Of a DNA stretch of 64,000 bases, positions 21,087-31,130 are shown one piece after another. The notes beneath the pieces are model-generated. The model had not been told where the DNA came from. It was given only the letters and a program-made list of their open reading frames with translations, and did no database searches. The stretch spans positions 23,501 to 87,500 of the forward strand of contig CAUYUJ010001463.1 in NCBI GenBank assembly GCA_963575745.1. The letters are read 5' to 3'. This DNA comes from Prorocentrum cordatum. Its lineage: Eukaryota > Sar > Dinophyceae > Prorocentrales > Prorocentraceae. Each line of letters starts with the position of its first letter. Position 1 is the stretch's first letter. The position numbers were made by a program, and so were the translations under genes.

Positions 21087-21250
21087 GGAGAAACAGAAAC
21101 CACCGCCACAGGAAACCCATCGAATGGAAACCAGCCCCTGGGCGGTGGCACACGCCCGAGCATCACCCGGTGTCGGACGACGCCCAAGCGTGCCACCGCC
21201 AGGGGTTGGACCCCCCCGATGGATTCTCGGTGGCGGTTGTATTTCTCTCC
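21087..21250. repeat. Foldback element with about 80-base imperfect arms
   Basis: The left arm contains CCACCGCCAC, CCCATCGAATGG, CCAGCCCCTGGGCGGTGGCA and ACGCCCGAGCATCACCCG. The right arm is its imperfect reverse complement: TGCCACCGCCAGGGGTTGG, then CCGATGGAT and GTGGCGGTTGT. Almost no loop. Noncoding. Confidence 0.7.
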
Positions 21251-21257
21251 TCCGAAA

Positions 21258-21343
21258 GGTGGAGGAGGAGGAGGAGGAGGAGGAGGAGGAGGAGAAGGAG
21301 GAGGAGGAGGAGGAGGAGGAGGCCGAGACGGAAGGAGAATGAT

Positions 21344-21372
<29 letters not shown>
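21258..21372 (+). repeat. GGA tract followed by short GCA run
   Basis: GGA/GAG tract (about 21258-21325) followed by a GCA run (21344-21372), directly after the foldback element. Confidence 0.9.
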
Positions 21373-21375
<3 letters not shown>

Positions 21376-21790
21376 AGCACGAGGAGGAGCTGCAGCGGGC
21401 CCGTGCCACAACTCTGTGCCCTGCGGGCCACCGCGAGATTCGTGATGTCGCACGCTGCGCGCTCATTATGCTGGCAACCAGGGTAGGCGAAGTGCGCTCG
21501 CACCACGAGGCGTCATTCACCTGCCTATCGCTCCAATGCATTTACCCCTTTCTATTTGCGGACGCTGGTGTAGAATCGAACCGAAGCGGGATCCCAAGAT
21601 GGCATGAACATGAGGAGGCACAGGACAAAGGAGACTGCCTTCTTCCCATCCCGCGGTTCCTGATGCTTTTGCACGCTTCGCACTCGTTGATCTTGCAACC
21701 GAAGCCACGTCGCCTGAGTCGGTCGTCTCCTCGCCTGACAGGCCTGACATCCGAAAACGACGACTGGAGCCCGAAACTCCGACTTGCTGC

Positions 21791-21979
21791 CGTACACGCC
21801 GGTCGGAAGAAGTAGGTAAAAACGTGAAGTGGGAAGGCGTTGGAAGTAGATTGGGCTTCCACCCGCCCCCTGAAGAGGAGGAAAGAAGGATAACCACTCG
21901 ACTCTTGAAGTAGGAAGGCGCCTTAAGTAGATTAGGATTTGGGCATCCGAAATTCCTACTTTCAACGACCGGCGTGTAC
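21791..21979. mobile_element. MITE-like element with GTACACGCCGGTCG ends
   Basis: GTACACGCCGGTCG (21791-21804) is exactly inverted as CGACCGGCGTGTAC (21966-21979), and the complementarity extends into AAGTAGG/CCTACTT. The interior has a 78-bp direct repeat (GAAGT(G/A)GGAAGGCG..AAGTAGATT(G/A)GG at about 21826 and 21904). Noncoding, about 189 bp. Confidence 0.65.
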
Positions 21980-22139
21980 TTCTCAGGCCGGATCGACACG
22001 TGATGACCAGCACGAGAGATCTGGCGAGGGCGCCTGGTGCGGCAAGCAGCCAACATGCGACGCCCAGGCCTCAGGGAGACGCAGCGGCCACGCCGCGCTG
22101 AAATCAGCAAAACGCATCAAAGAAGCAGCAGAAAAGGAA

Positions 22140-22204
22140 GGAGGAGGAGGAGGAGGAGGAGGAGGAGGAGGAGGAGGGAGGGAGGGAGGGAGGGAGGGAG
22201 GGAG
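22140..22204 (+). repeat. GGA then GGGA tract
   Basis: GGA run passing into GGGA units, ending exactly where the LINE fragment begins. Confidence 0.9.
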
Positions 22205-23437
22205 GCACGGCCTGGCAGTCAACCAGACGAAGACGCAGGCCTGGTCTGCTGGAGGGCGCGGCCACTTGCCCGCCACCGTCCACGGGCGCTGGGTGGACCA
22301 CCTCACCTGCCTGGGGAACGCGGCCCCGTGGCTTGAGCCGGAGCGGAGAGGGGAGGGAGAGGAGGAAGAAAGAGTGACAGTCCACGCAGGGCTGGACGGG
22401 GCCACAGCCATTGCGAAGGCCGCTTCTCTTGCTGCGCGCCTGCAAGAGCTGCGACAGGCTGGCCTCCGGGCTGAAAACGCCTTCACTCTTCTCCTGACCT
22501 TTGCGCGCGGATGCGTCACGCACCACCTCCGCGCCAACCTGCAGGGCGACTGGACAGAGCAACTAGACCGAATCCTTTTCGGCTGTCTCGAGCAACTCGC
22601 TGACGCACCCTTGGACGGCCAACAGCGCCTCCAAGCCACCCTGCGGCTTGCCGACGGCGGATGTGCCTTCCTTTCGGCTACCCTGACTACGACGAGGACC
22701 ACCGCCTGCGCTTGAGGGAGAGCGGGGGCACTGGAGCGGGCAGCTGGCTCCTCCCGCGCGAGCCAAATGACCCACGCCAACCAGACGCGCACTTCTGCGG
22801 CAACCTCAAACGCCGGCTCTGCGCCCCAGTCTGTCCGCCTGGGTCCCGCTGCCAGCACCGTCGCCAGGACGGAAGCCTCTACAACGAGCCCCTCGACCCG
22901 CACGGCTGGCACGCAGTCAAGTGCGAGGTGGGCGCGTCGCGCAACAATCGCCACAACAGCTGCCGCGACTGGCACTCTGCGAAGCACAAGGAGCTCACTG
23001 GCTTCGCGGCGCCCACGGAGCAGGCCGTCCCGGCCTGGGACCGCCGCCATCCCCGCACGGGCGAGCTCCAACAAGCAGTGCTCGACCTCTCCACCAGCGA
23101 CCCAGCCAGCGGCCGCCAAATCTTTATCGACTGGAGCATCACCTGCGTACACTCAACGTACGCTCCACGCAGGGGTGCCCGGCCGAGAGGGATGGGCTGG
23201 CGGCCGCCCAGGCGGTGGAGCAGAAGCGGGAGCGCTACCCTCCGCACGGAGGAGAACTGGTCCCCCTTGGAGACGGGGGGGCGCCCCAGCGATGAAGCAG
23301 CCAGCTTCGTCCGCAGCTACGGAGCCGGTTTAGACGACGCCGACCGCTCCGAGCTGCTGAGCGGCCTCTGGCGACAGATCAGCAGGACCCTCCAAAGGGG
23401 GAATGCTGAGATGCTGCTGAGCGCCCTCGGGCGCTAA
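22205..23437 (+). pseudogene. LINE-type retrotransposon ORF2 tail (end of RT and downstream region)
   Basis: It begins inside the reverse transcriptase domain, after the catalytic YxDD, with GLAVNQTKTQAWS and then GRWVDHLTCLGNAAPWLEP. A helical region follows (AIAKAASLAARLQELRQAGL). After a frameshift near 22690 comes a Cys/His-rich stretch typical of LINE C-termini: CQHR, LDPHGWHAVKCEVG, RHNSCRDWHSAKH. Further on are IFIDWSITCVHSTYAP and, after frameshifts near 23165 and 23270, LETGGRPSDEAASFVRSYG. It ends LLSALGR and stop at 23437. The 5' truncation is typical of LINE insertions. It is dead: no catalytic core and at least three frameshifts. Family known from many dinoflagellate genomes (from memory). 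Confidence 0.7.
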
Positions 23438-23850
23438 ACCAGTACGGCGGTGACCAGCGCCACCACGACCACCGCCGCGGCGACCGCCGCCAGCGCCACG
23501 ACCAGGACAAGGGCCAGACTGCTGCCCTGAGGCCGCCACCAGCACGACCACCGTTGCCACGACCACCTCGACTACGACAAGGGCCTCACGACGACGACCG
23601 CCCCTGCCCCTCCCTCGGCCCCTGCCCCCGCCCCCGCGACGTCGACGTCCACCACGACTTCTGCGGCCACCTCATCCGCCCCCCGTTCCCCTTCGCCTCT
23701 GCCTCCTCTCCTTCTCCTTGTGCCTGGCCGCCCCTGCAACCGTGCCCCCCTCCTCCTCCTCCTTCTCCTCCCCGTAATTAGCAGACTAGACTTTCCCGCT
23801 TGCCCGGCGGTCCCCAAGGTGACGGGGTGCGGGGCCAACTCTGGCGCCGC
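23438..23850. other. Spacer rich in CCACGACCACC and CCT words
   Basis: It follows the LINE stop directly and consists of degenerate ACGACCACC and CCTCCTCC units. No poly(A) or target duplication of the LINE is apparent. Confidence 0.4.
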
Positions 23851-23854
23851 CGGG

Positions 23855-24415
23855 CCGAGATGGGGGGAGGGAGGCAGGGAGGGAGGAGGGAGGGAGGGGA
23901 GGAAGGACGGAGGGAAGGAGGGAGAGGAGGGAGAGGAGGGAGAGGAAGGAGGCCAGGCAGCGGGAGCGGCAGCAGGAGGCGGAGCGGCAGCAGCAGGCGG
24001 AGAGCGGGAGCGGGCGGCGGCCGCAACGGAGCGCCCAGGCGAGCCTCTTCCGCGGAGACGGCCCCCGCCACGATGCGCCTGCGCCCACAGGGGACGGCCG
24101 GAGCCGGCCCAAAGAGGCACAAGGATGAGGGGAGGGAAGGGAGGAGGAGAGGGGGAGGAGGAGGAGGAAGAAAACAGGAACAGCGGGGAGAGGCGGGGGA
24201 GGGGAACGAGGACGAGGAGGAAGAGGAGGAGGAGGAGGAGGCGCAGGAGAAGGAGCGGGAGGAGGAACAGGAGGAGGAGGAGGACCAGGAAGGGGAGGAG
24301 GAGGAGGAGGAGGAGGAGGAGGAGGAGGAGGAGGAGGAGGAGGAGGAAGAGAAGGAAGAGGAGGAGAGGGAGGAGAGGGAGGAGGAGGAGGACGACGACG
24401 ACTAGGAGGAGGAGG
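23855..24415 (+). repeat. Long purine tract: GGGAGG then GGA units
   Basis: GGGAGG-type units at about 23860-23960, then GC-rich interruptions, then GGA/GAG units at 24130-24405. It abuts the 3' end of the minus-strand gag relic. Confidence 0.85.
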
Positions 24416-24424
24416 TCAAGGCAA

Positions 24425-25067
24425 AGAGTGTGCCAGGGGTACTTTGCATGTGCGTCGTTGCGGCTGTCATTGGTCATGCCCACGAAACCACCGCACGACG
24501 GCGGCGAACGAAGAGCGCCAGCGATGTTGTTTGGCGCATGCTCCACGATATGACCCACGCGCTCGAGCATAGTCGTGAGACTGTTGGACTCGGCCAACAG
24601 TGGCTGGGTATCGGTTGACGTAGGACTGGAGCAGCGTCAGGAGATGGCTAGCGGCAAGGCCGACCGCTCGGAGGAGCAGCCAGCTGTAGCCTTCCCAAGA
24701 CATCGCAGCTCCATCATTGTGCGTAGCTCGAAATCGCAACGCGAGGAGCCGCAAGAGCAGCGCGTCGGTGTTTTCGTTGCGGCGCCTCGAAAACTCAAAG
24801 AGATCACGGGTGTTCTGGAGGCGAGAGTCCTCGCCTAGTAGACCGAACTGTGTGGCGAGCTTCGCTCGCGATGAGGTAGGTCACGGCGTCCTCTGGCTGG
24901 CCGTTGACCATGCGTCCCTCAGTCATCTCCGTGAAGCTCATGCAGAGCGTTGGCGCGCGAGCGGCCCCAACGAGGCTAAGGATGACGGCAGCACATTGTT
25001 GGGCGCTGTCCTTGTCGGTGGCTAACACACGGACTCGCGCTCGGTTGACCATTAGGGCGGCTGGCAA
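24425..25067 (-). pseudogene. gag-like domain of a retrotransposon
   Basis: Read on the minus strand with two frameshifts (near 24875 and 24570). First VRVLATDKDSAQQCAAVILS and MTEGRMVNGQPEDAVTYLIA. Then LATQFGLLGEDSRLQNTRD, LFEFSRRRNENTDALLLRL and MSWEGYSWLLLRAVGL with LLTLLQSYVNRYPATV. Last LTTMLERVGHIVEHAPNN. The pattern of an RRRxNEN motif, then SWEGYSWLLLRA, then a RVGHIVEHAP segment matches a gag-type protein I associate with dinoflagellate Ty1/copia-like elements. The pol part is absent; the GGA tract begins where it would follow. Family call is from memory. Confidence 0.5.
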
Positions 25068-25450
25068 GAAGTGATCGCACCGCGGCCGCCGCCGCCGTGT
25101 GGGCCGGCTCCACTGGGCATCATGTCGGAAAGCCAGAACAGGACGGCCACTAAGAACACGAGGATGCTGCCGCAGAACGTCAAGATGGAGGTCCTCGTCG
25201 ATAAAACCTCACCACGATGATGGCTTCGGGAGAGCATCGGAACTCGGGCACACGCAGGGACGAACGCCATGTCGAAGTGCGGGGCAGCCATGATCATGCC
25301 ATCAACCTCGGTCGAAACCGAAGTCAGTGAAACTGGTGCGTTGCCCTTCAGTGTTCCACTCGGGTGGTGCCATGTGCTCACGAGGACAGCCAGCACCATC
25401 GCACACATACCGAAGCACGGCGCTAGCCCAAGGAGGAACCTCGCAGTCAT
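25052..25450 (-). CDS. Two-pass membrane protein segment, unknown
   Basis: The minus-strand frame from an ATG at about 25450 reads MTARFLLGLAPCFGMCAMVL (hydrophobic), then a soluble part with STEVDGMIMAAPHFDMAF, then ILTFCGSILVFLVAVLFWL (hydrophobic) and SDMMPSG. It loses protein character before the stop at 25052. Codons favour G/C at third positions. It lies just upstream of the gag relic and overlaps its first codons, so it may be part of the same element or a host exon. Unrecognised. Confidence 0.35.
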   Translation of the reverse strand: MTARFLLGLAPCFGMCAMVLAVLVSTWHHPSGTLKGNAPVSLTSVSTEVDGMIMAAPHFDMAFVPACARVPMLSRSHHRGEVLSTRTSILTFCGSILVFLVAVLFWLSDMMPSGAGPHGGGGRGAITSCQPP

Positions 25451-25456
25451 GCCCAA

Positions 25457-25870
25457 CGCGAAGCTGCGGCCAGAGCATGCAGGGCTCGTGGCGTTCCGGA
25501 GAGCAAATGGATCCTCATCGCGGTTGCGCCTTCTGCTGATGCCCTCCCTGCAGGACCAGACGTCCGGGGCAAATTGTCAATTGTCTTGCAGAACAGACAA
25601 AAACACAGGCTACTCAAGGAATGGAGAGTGGTACTGATGCAGAGGTGAAGGTAAGTGGACATGCGCGTCCACTTTGCACTATGCGCACGCTCCATGGATC
25701 GGGAGCCGGGATCGTTCCCAGCTCCGCTAACGACTAGAATTGCGGGGGGGGGGGGGAAGCCGTACGAGAAAGCATGGCAGCAATACGACGACGCTTGCAC
25801 TGTTTAGCTTCTTCGTACGTTATACAGGTACGCGCCGGCGCTGAAGCCAAACAGCGGCAGAGCATCCTAT
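25457..25870. other. No gene recognised; G run at 25743-25755
   Basis: Mixed-composition spacer containing a homopolymeric G run. No domain or repeat of note. Confidence 0.3.
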
Positions 25871-25874
25871 TTGA

Positions 25875-26155
25875 GTGAAGAGGAGGAGGAGGAGGAGGAG
25901 GAGAAAGAGGAGGAGGAGGAGGAGGAGGAGGAGAAGGAAGAGGAGGGGAGGAGGAGGAGGGGAAAGAGGAGGGGCCCTCGGTGGGTGCCCGGGGCCATCC
26001 TGCCACAGCCGCCCCCCCTCCTCTCCTCCTGCCTCTCTCTCATCCTCCTCCTTTTTCCTCGCCTCCTCCTCCTCCTCCTCCTCCTCCCTCTCCTCCTCTT
26101 TGCCCTCCACCTCCTCCTCCTCCTCCTCCTCCTCCTCCTCCTCCTCCTCCTTCTG
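25875..26155. repeat. Inverted pair: GGA tract facing CCT tract
   Basis: GGA/GAG units (25878-25970) and CCT units (26043-26153) on the same strand can pair with each other around a spacer of about 75 bases. Confidence 0.85.
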
Positions 26156-26480
26156 CCCGTCACCCTTCCCAAAAACAAACATCCGACCATGTGACTTTGT
26201 TTCGTCTGCGAGCCCCGAGGGTCTCGACCCCTCCCCAGGGGGGTACTTTTCATCCCCAAATACCCCTTTTTGACTGCCCCAGGATTGAAAAAACAAATCC
26301 AGTGGACCCCTTTTTACCCATCGGCCTTCGCCTCGGTATGGACCTGCAAGGAGGCCTGCAGCGGCAAGTGTACGGTGTCTAATCATTAGCGCCCGCCGAT
26401 CGGAGGCCGTCTCGGCGATCTTCGGCAGTCTTCCGCGAGGAAGGTGGACCGTTGCGTTCCAACCTGGCCTAACACCTACG
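26156..26480. other. No gene recognised
   Basis: Unique-looking sequence of mixed composition. No open frame with a recognised product. Confidence 0.3.
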
Positions 26481-26484
26481 AGGA

Positions 26485-26572
26485 CAGGAAGAGGAGGAGG
26501 AAGAGGAGGAGGAGGGGCAGGAGGAGGAGGAGGAGGACAAGGAGGAGGAGGAGGAGGAGGACAACGAACCCG
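26485..26572 (+). repeat. GGA tract
   Basis: Interrupted GGA/GAG microsatellite. Confidence 0.85.
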
Positions 26573-26728
26573 GAATCCGCTCAGAATCAGTCCCTGTACG
26601 TTCCGAGGGTCGCTCCCGGCAAGCCTCCTGTCCTGGAGCGACCCTGGACTGCCAGGTGGCCCGAAGAAGGGTTCCAGACACCGCAGATGGTTAAAAAACA
26701 ACTTCGAACATCGACCTTCGCGGCGAAG

Positions 26729-26749
26729 ACGACGACGACGACGACGACC

Positions 26750-26819
<70 letters not shown>

Positions 26820-26820
26820 C
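26729..26820 (+). repeat. GAC tract
   Basis: About 90 bases of nearly pure GAC. Confidence 0.95.
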
Positions 26821-26865
26821 GACGGTGGCAAGCACAACGGCGAGAGAGCTCCAACAACGAGGCGC

Positions 26866-26969
26866 CTGCGCAGCGGCCCGTTGCTCGGGTGGCAGAGGTT
26901 GCTGCGGAGCATCCGCGCGTGCTTGCTGTACCCCTTCGTGGTGCCCCCGTAGGTGCGGTGCAGCGCCAC
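26866..26969 (-). CDS. Candidate 104-nt exon, product unknown
   Basis: The minus strand reads VALHRTYGGTTKGYSKHAR, then MLRSNLCHPSNGPLR, with nearly every codon ending in G or C. It is bounded by CTCTCAG before and GCAG followed by GCGCC after, so an AG acceptor and a GC donor, and ends in phase 2. The peptide composition is ordinary and not repeat-derived. This is one of the cleanest exon-like segments in the window; flanking sequence lacks the codon bias. Confidence 0.45.
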
Positions 26970-27360
26970 CTGAGAGGGGGAGGACCTCTTCGATCTGGCG
27001 TTTTCCTCCAGCGCTTCCAGTCGCGGACGATTGTCTTCTCTGGTCCGGCATTTTCCTCCCAATATGACCTCCGGGGGGCAGTTTTTCGGCCATGGGGCCG
27101 TCAAAATCTCACCAGCCCTCTGGGCGTCGGTGGTTTAGGGAGTTTCCTCTTCCACCCCTCCTTCTTCCCCTTCGGGGAGGGGTTTACCCCTCCCCCTACC
27201 TCCTGCCCTGGACCTGGACAGGGGGTTTCGCGAGGTGTCGGAGCGTCCAAGACGGCCTCGGCGAGGAAGCCAAAATCATTGGTTTTACCAAGGTTTGGGC
27301 CCCATTTTGGCCTCCTGCGGGGGGGACTGTAATTGGGCACCACCCCTCCTGTGATCGATC
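26970..27360. other. No gene recognised; edge of a dispersed repeat
   Basis: Contains CCAAAATCATTGGTTTTACC followed by AAGGTTTGGGCCCC, similar to 27545-27600 and to 39200-39240. It is the non-iterated part of the CCAAGAGG family. Confidence 0.4.
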
Positions 27361-28210
27361 TCACCCAAGATGGCCCAAAGATGGCCCCAAGGCTCCCAAG
27401 GGTGCCCCAAGAGGGCCCCAAGAGGTGGCCAGGAATCCCCAAGAGGCCCCCAGGATGCCCCCAAGAGGCTCCCAAGAGACCCCCAAGAGGCCCCTAAAGA
27501 CCCCCCAGAGGCACCCAAGATGCTCCAAGAGGCCTCGGCGAGAATGCCAAGCCATTGATTTTGCTAAGGTTTTAGCCACATGTTGGCCTCTTGGAGGGGG
27601 CACTGATTAAGATGACTCCAAGAGCGCCTGGGAGAGCCCAAGATGACCTCCAAGATGGCTCAAGATATCCCAAGATGTCTCATAATGGCTCCCACGATGC
27701 TCCAAGATGCCCCAAGACCGCTCCAAGACGGCTCCCAGTGGCCGAAGAGCTCCCCCAGGAGGCCCGGAAGAGGCCAGACCTTAGGAAATTCTATGTGTTT
27801 GGCTTTCTCGCCTTTTCGCTTCCGATGGCCATCCGAGGCCTCAAAATGGCTCCAAGATGGCACAAGAGGGCTCCAAGAGAGGCTCCAGAGAGCTCCAAGA
27901 CGGCCCCAAGAGCGCCTAAGAGCGCTCCATGAGCGCCCCAAGAGGCGATTGTTTGGGCTCCCGAGGAGCAACGCTAACTAATGTTCGCTTCTTTTTTCTG
28001 TTTTTCTTCTTGTTTGATCGATGTCCCCCAAGATGGCCCCAAGAGCGCTCCCAAGGCTCCCAAGAGCGCTTCAAGAGGGCCCCAAGAGGCGCCCAGGAGG
28101 CCCCAACAGGCGCCCAAGGGGCCTCCAAGATGCTTCCAAGAGACCCCCAAGAGGCCCCAAGAAGCTCTCCGAGGCACCCAAGACGCTCCAAGAGGCCTCC
28201 ACTGGGGGAC
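27361..28210. repeat. CCAAGAGG-type dispersed block 3 (largest)
   Basis: About 850 bases of CCAAGAGGCCCCCAAGAGGC-like units. They are broken by conserved non-iterated parts (CATTGATTTTGCTAAGG at 27553; CTTTTCGCTTCCGATGGCC at 27811; GTTCGCTTCTTTTTTCTG at 27983). Minus-strand frames give LLGASWGPLG-type repeats. Confidence 0.8.
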
Positions 28211-28419
28211 CCTTCCTCTGTGTGCTGCCCACTTCCCTGATCGAGGCAATTCCTCTGGGCATCGTTTCTGGATGGGCTGGTGGGGTTACGCGAGCGTCTA
28301 GAATTTGATCCGCGACGAAGGACTACCCAAGTGGATAGGGGTCGAGACCTATTAGGCCCGCGGGCTTTCGCACATACATCGTCGGATGTCTGGGGCCTTC
28401 CAGACAGGAAGCCCCAGAC

Positions 28420-28615
28420 CTCAGTCCCACGGTTGTCCCTATGGTTGTTTCGACGGTTGTTCCGACGGCTGTCCCGTGGTATTCCCGATGCTTGTCCCGT
28501 GGTTACCCGCGGTTGTCCCGCGGTTGTCCCGACGTTACTCAGTGGTTGTATGTTGTCCCGTGGTTGTCCTGTAGCTGTCTCGTAGGTGTCCCGTACTTGT
28601 TCTGCGGTTGTCAAT
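28420..28615 (+). repeat. About 10-12 bp minisatellite, GGTTGTCCC type
   Basis: Degenerate CGGTTGTCCCGTGGTTGTCC units, about 17 copies. Confidence 0.8.
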
Positions 28616-29130
28616 CAATACACGGTGGAGCCGATGGGTAGCGAAATCGATAAATGATTGATAGGGGGAATTGAAAGTTACTGGGACAGATAAGTAGTCC
28701 GATCCATCGATGTATTGATTGTAATATCGATAGCCCGGGAAGAGATAGGTAATGAGGACGATCGATGAGCAGTGAGGTCGGCGAATAGGTAGATCGAAAC
28801 CAATTGCCCTAGCCAGCCCAACCAGCCAGCCCAACCAACCAGCCACCCAAACAACTCAACCGGCTCAACCAGCCCAACCAACCACCCCGCAACCCCAGCC
28901 ACCCCGCCACCCCGCCAACCCGCCCACCCCCGCCGCCTGCCCTCCGTCACCGTCGAGAGGGGGGGGGAAGTGTTTCTTACAAGCGAAAACCACAAAAATC
29001 ACCCTCCCAGGGTCCGGCGGGACAGCGGGGGGAGGGGAAATCGCACCGTACTATGCGGGAGGGGGATTCGCGCCCGAGGTGCCCAAGGACGATTTTGGGC
29101 CTCAAGTGCGACACTGTCGTCACTTTATTA
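28616..29130. other. Spacer with CAACCAGCC minisatellite, no gene
   Basis: ATCGAT-rich sequence (28620-28790) followed by AACCAGCCC-type 8-10 bp units (28805-28930), then a G run. Confidence 0.5.
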
Positions 29131-29131
29131 C

Positions 29132-29460
29132 CTTTCACCGCGCTCCCCTTCTCAACGGAAAGGCTCCCATCCGTGAAACTGTCGTCATTTTTCAGCCCCC
29201 GCGAGAGTCTTCTTAGAGGCCCTCAGAGGCTCCAGGAGGGCCCATGGCGGCCTCGGGAGTGCCTGGGAGATCTCCGGAGGGCCCCAGGAGGACCCACTCT
29301 GCACCGCGCCCCCCTTCTCAACGGAAAGGCCCCCATGTGTGACATTGTTTTCATCATTCCGCCCCCGCGAGAGAGTTCTTAGAGGGCCCACGGAGGCTCC
29401 AGGAGGGCCCATGGCGGCCCCAGGAGAGCCCACGAGATCTGAAGAGCCCCCCGGAGGACC
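29132..29460 (+). repeat. 168-bp tandem duplication
   Basis: CACCGCGC(T/C)CCCC followed by CTTCTCAACGGAAAGGC starts at about 29135 and again at 29303. Both copies continue with CCCCCGCGAGAG and GGCTCCAGGAGGGCCCATGG. The downstream part merges into CCAAGAGG-type units to about 29600. Confidence 0.8.
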
Positions 29461-29669
29461 CACTTGGAGTTACACTCAGGGAGCTCCAGAGGGCCCAGGA
29501 GGCTCCAAGAGGCCCCAAGAGGCCCCGAAGAGCCCAAACAGGCCACAGGACCCCCAGCGCGCTCTAGGAGACCCAAGGCGACACCAAGAGGCTCCAGGAC
29601 GGGCGTCATTCCCTCTCTTCCTCATGTTCGTCGTCATCATCCGCCTCCTCATCCGTCCTGCTTTTAATA

Positions 29670-29806
29670 TTTCCTCCCCCTCTTCGTCCTCCTTCTCCTC
29701 CTCTTTCTCCTCCTCCTCCGCCTCCTCCTCTTCTTCTTCCTCCTCCTCCTCCTCCTCTTCCTCCTCCTCCTCCTCCTCCTCCTCCTCCTCCTCCTCCTCC
29801 TCCTAC
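29670..29806 (+). repeat. CCT/CTT tract
   Basis: Interrupted CCT microsatellite. A CCGTAGCCTCGATGGCTC word follows at 29811. Confidence 0.9.
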
Positions 29807-30223
29807 CTCATCCGTAGCCTCGATGGCTCCGATAGCGCCGTGCGCGAGATCCGCCTCCTCCCCATCCGTCCTCCTCCCTCCTCCTTCCCTCCTCCCTCCT
29901 CCCTCCTCCCCTTTCTCGGGAGCGTCACAAAGAGGCCCTCCGAGGAGAAGTTCACGACAACAAGGGCGCCGACACGATGAACAGACACCACGTCGGGGCT
30001 CTGGGAACGGAGTCGAAGACGAAACCTCGAATCACTTAGTCTTCGATGTTCGGGGCATTTTTCTGACCACGTGCGAGCCTTGTGGAAACTTCCGAGAGCC
30101 TCAGAGGTGGACGTCTGGCGCAAGAACACGAGTGGAGGAGGAGACAACACGACGCTCCACGGAATAAACTGCACCCGATTGGTTTCTACCCCCGTGAGGG
30201 GCGTTACAGGGTAGCAAACTGGT
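29807..30223. other. No gene recognised
   Basis: A plus-strand frame starting at ATG 29823 is open to about 30167, but composition is unremarkable and no domain is seen. The leader-like word at 29811 is noted separately. Confidence 0.25.
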
Positions 30224-30291
30224 TATGTATACATATATATACATACATATATATATATATATATATACATATATATCTATATGTATATATG

Positions 30292-30339
<48 letters not shown>

Positions 30340-30475
30340 ATGGATTGCGAGTCCGATCCAATGCCACCAATCCCCCAACCCCCCCACCACCCACACGCAC
30401 ACGCGCACACACAAACACACACACACACACAAACACACAGACACACACACACACACACACACACACACTGTGGTT
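30224..30475 (+). repeat. TA-rich and CA microsatellite pair
   Basis: (TA)n with CATA interruptions (about 30224-30338), then (CA)n (about 30395-30470). Confidence 0.95.
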
Positions 30476-30579
30476 GCGCGGCCCTGCGCGCAGCGACGGG
30501 GCGGAGAAAGTCTGTAGCAGCGGTCGCGCGCGCGCTCGTCTATAGCGGCCGAGCCCTCCAGGCCATTTGATAGCAGCGG

Positions 30580-31130
30580 CAGTTGCCAGCCATAAGCCAT
30601 CTGGACGTGGATGACGGGGGGGACAGACGAAGGGGGGCGGACGAACGTCAACCGACGACGTCGAGAACCGAGGACCGACGAGAGGAAGCCGGGAGAAAGG
30701 CAACAGCCAATCGTGACCGACATGGCTGGATGAAAACGACGCGCATGTGCGTGCCAAGGCCAACAAACGCTGGTAGAAGGGCACGGTAAAAGGCCAAGGG
30801 GCCAACGGCCTGCAATGACGGCGGGGACACCGCAAACCCGCAAACATAGGGCTGCAGTGCCAGCAAGCCCTGAGGGGCGCCCGAAACGGCGACGAACGGG
30901 AGGGCTGGCCAGAGAGAAGCGACCGGCATCGCGAACGAGGACCCCGAACGAAGAGACCGGACGATAGCGGCAGCGACGAGTCTCAACACCACCGACGGGA
31001 GGGGGAGCCAAGGAGAGGCAGAGGCTAGATCTGGGGGCCAGGAGGGCGGCACGAGCGCACACGGGTGCCTGCCGAAGGCGGGCTGGCCGAGGTGTGAGGA
31101 AACAGCCCGGAACTGAAACACGCGAGGCAC
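30580..31130 (-). other. Minus-strand open region, unrecognised
   Basis: A minus frame between 31130 and 30648 has protein-like composition (SLRSGSSFAMPVASLWPALP; LQAVGPLAFYRALLPAFVG). The plus strand and another minus frame are open too. No domain recognised; mobile-element relic possible. Confidence 0.2.

Noticed and set aside
29811-29831. CCGTAGCCTCGATGGCTCCGA as another spliced-leader relic
   Set aside because: It shares CCGTAGCC and TGGCTC with the leader but lacks the CAAG end and is followed by low-complexity sequence. Weaker than the 2450 match and easily chance.
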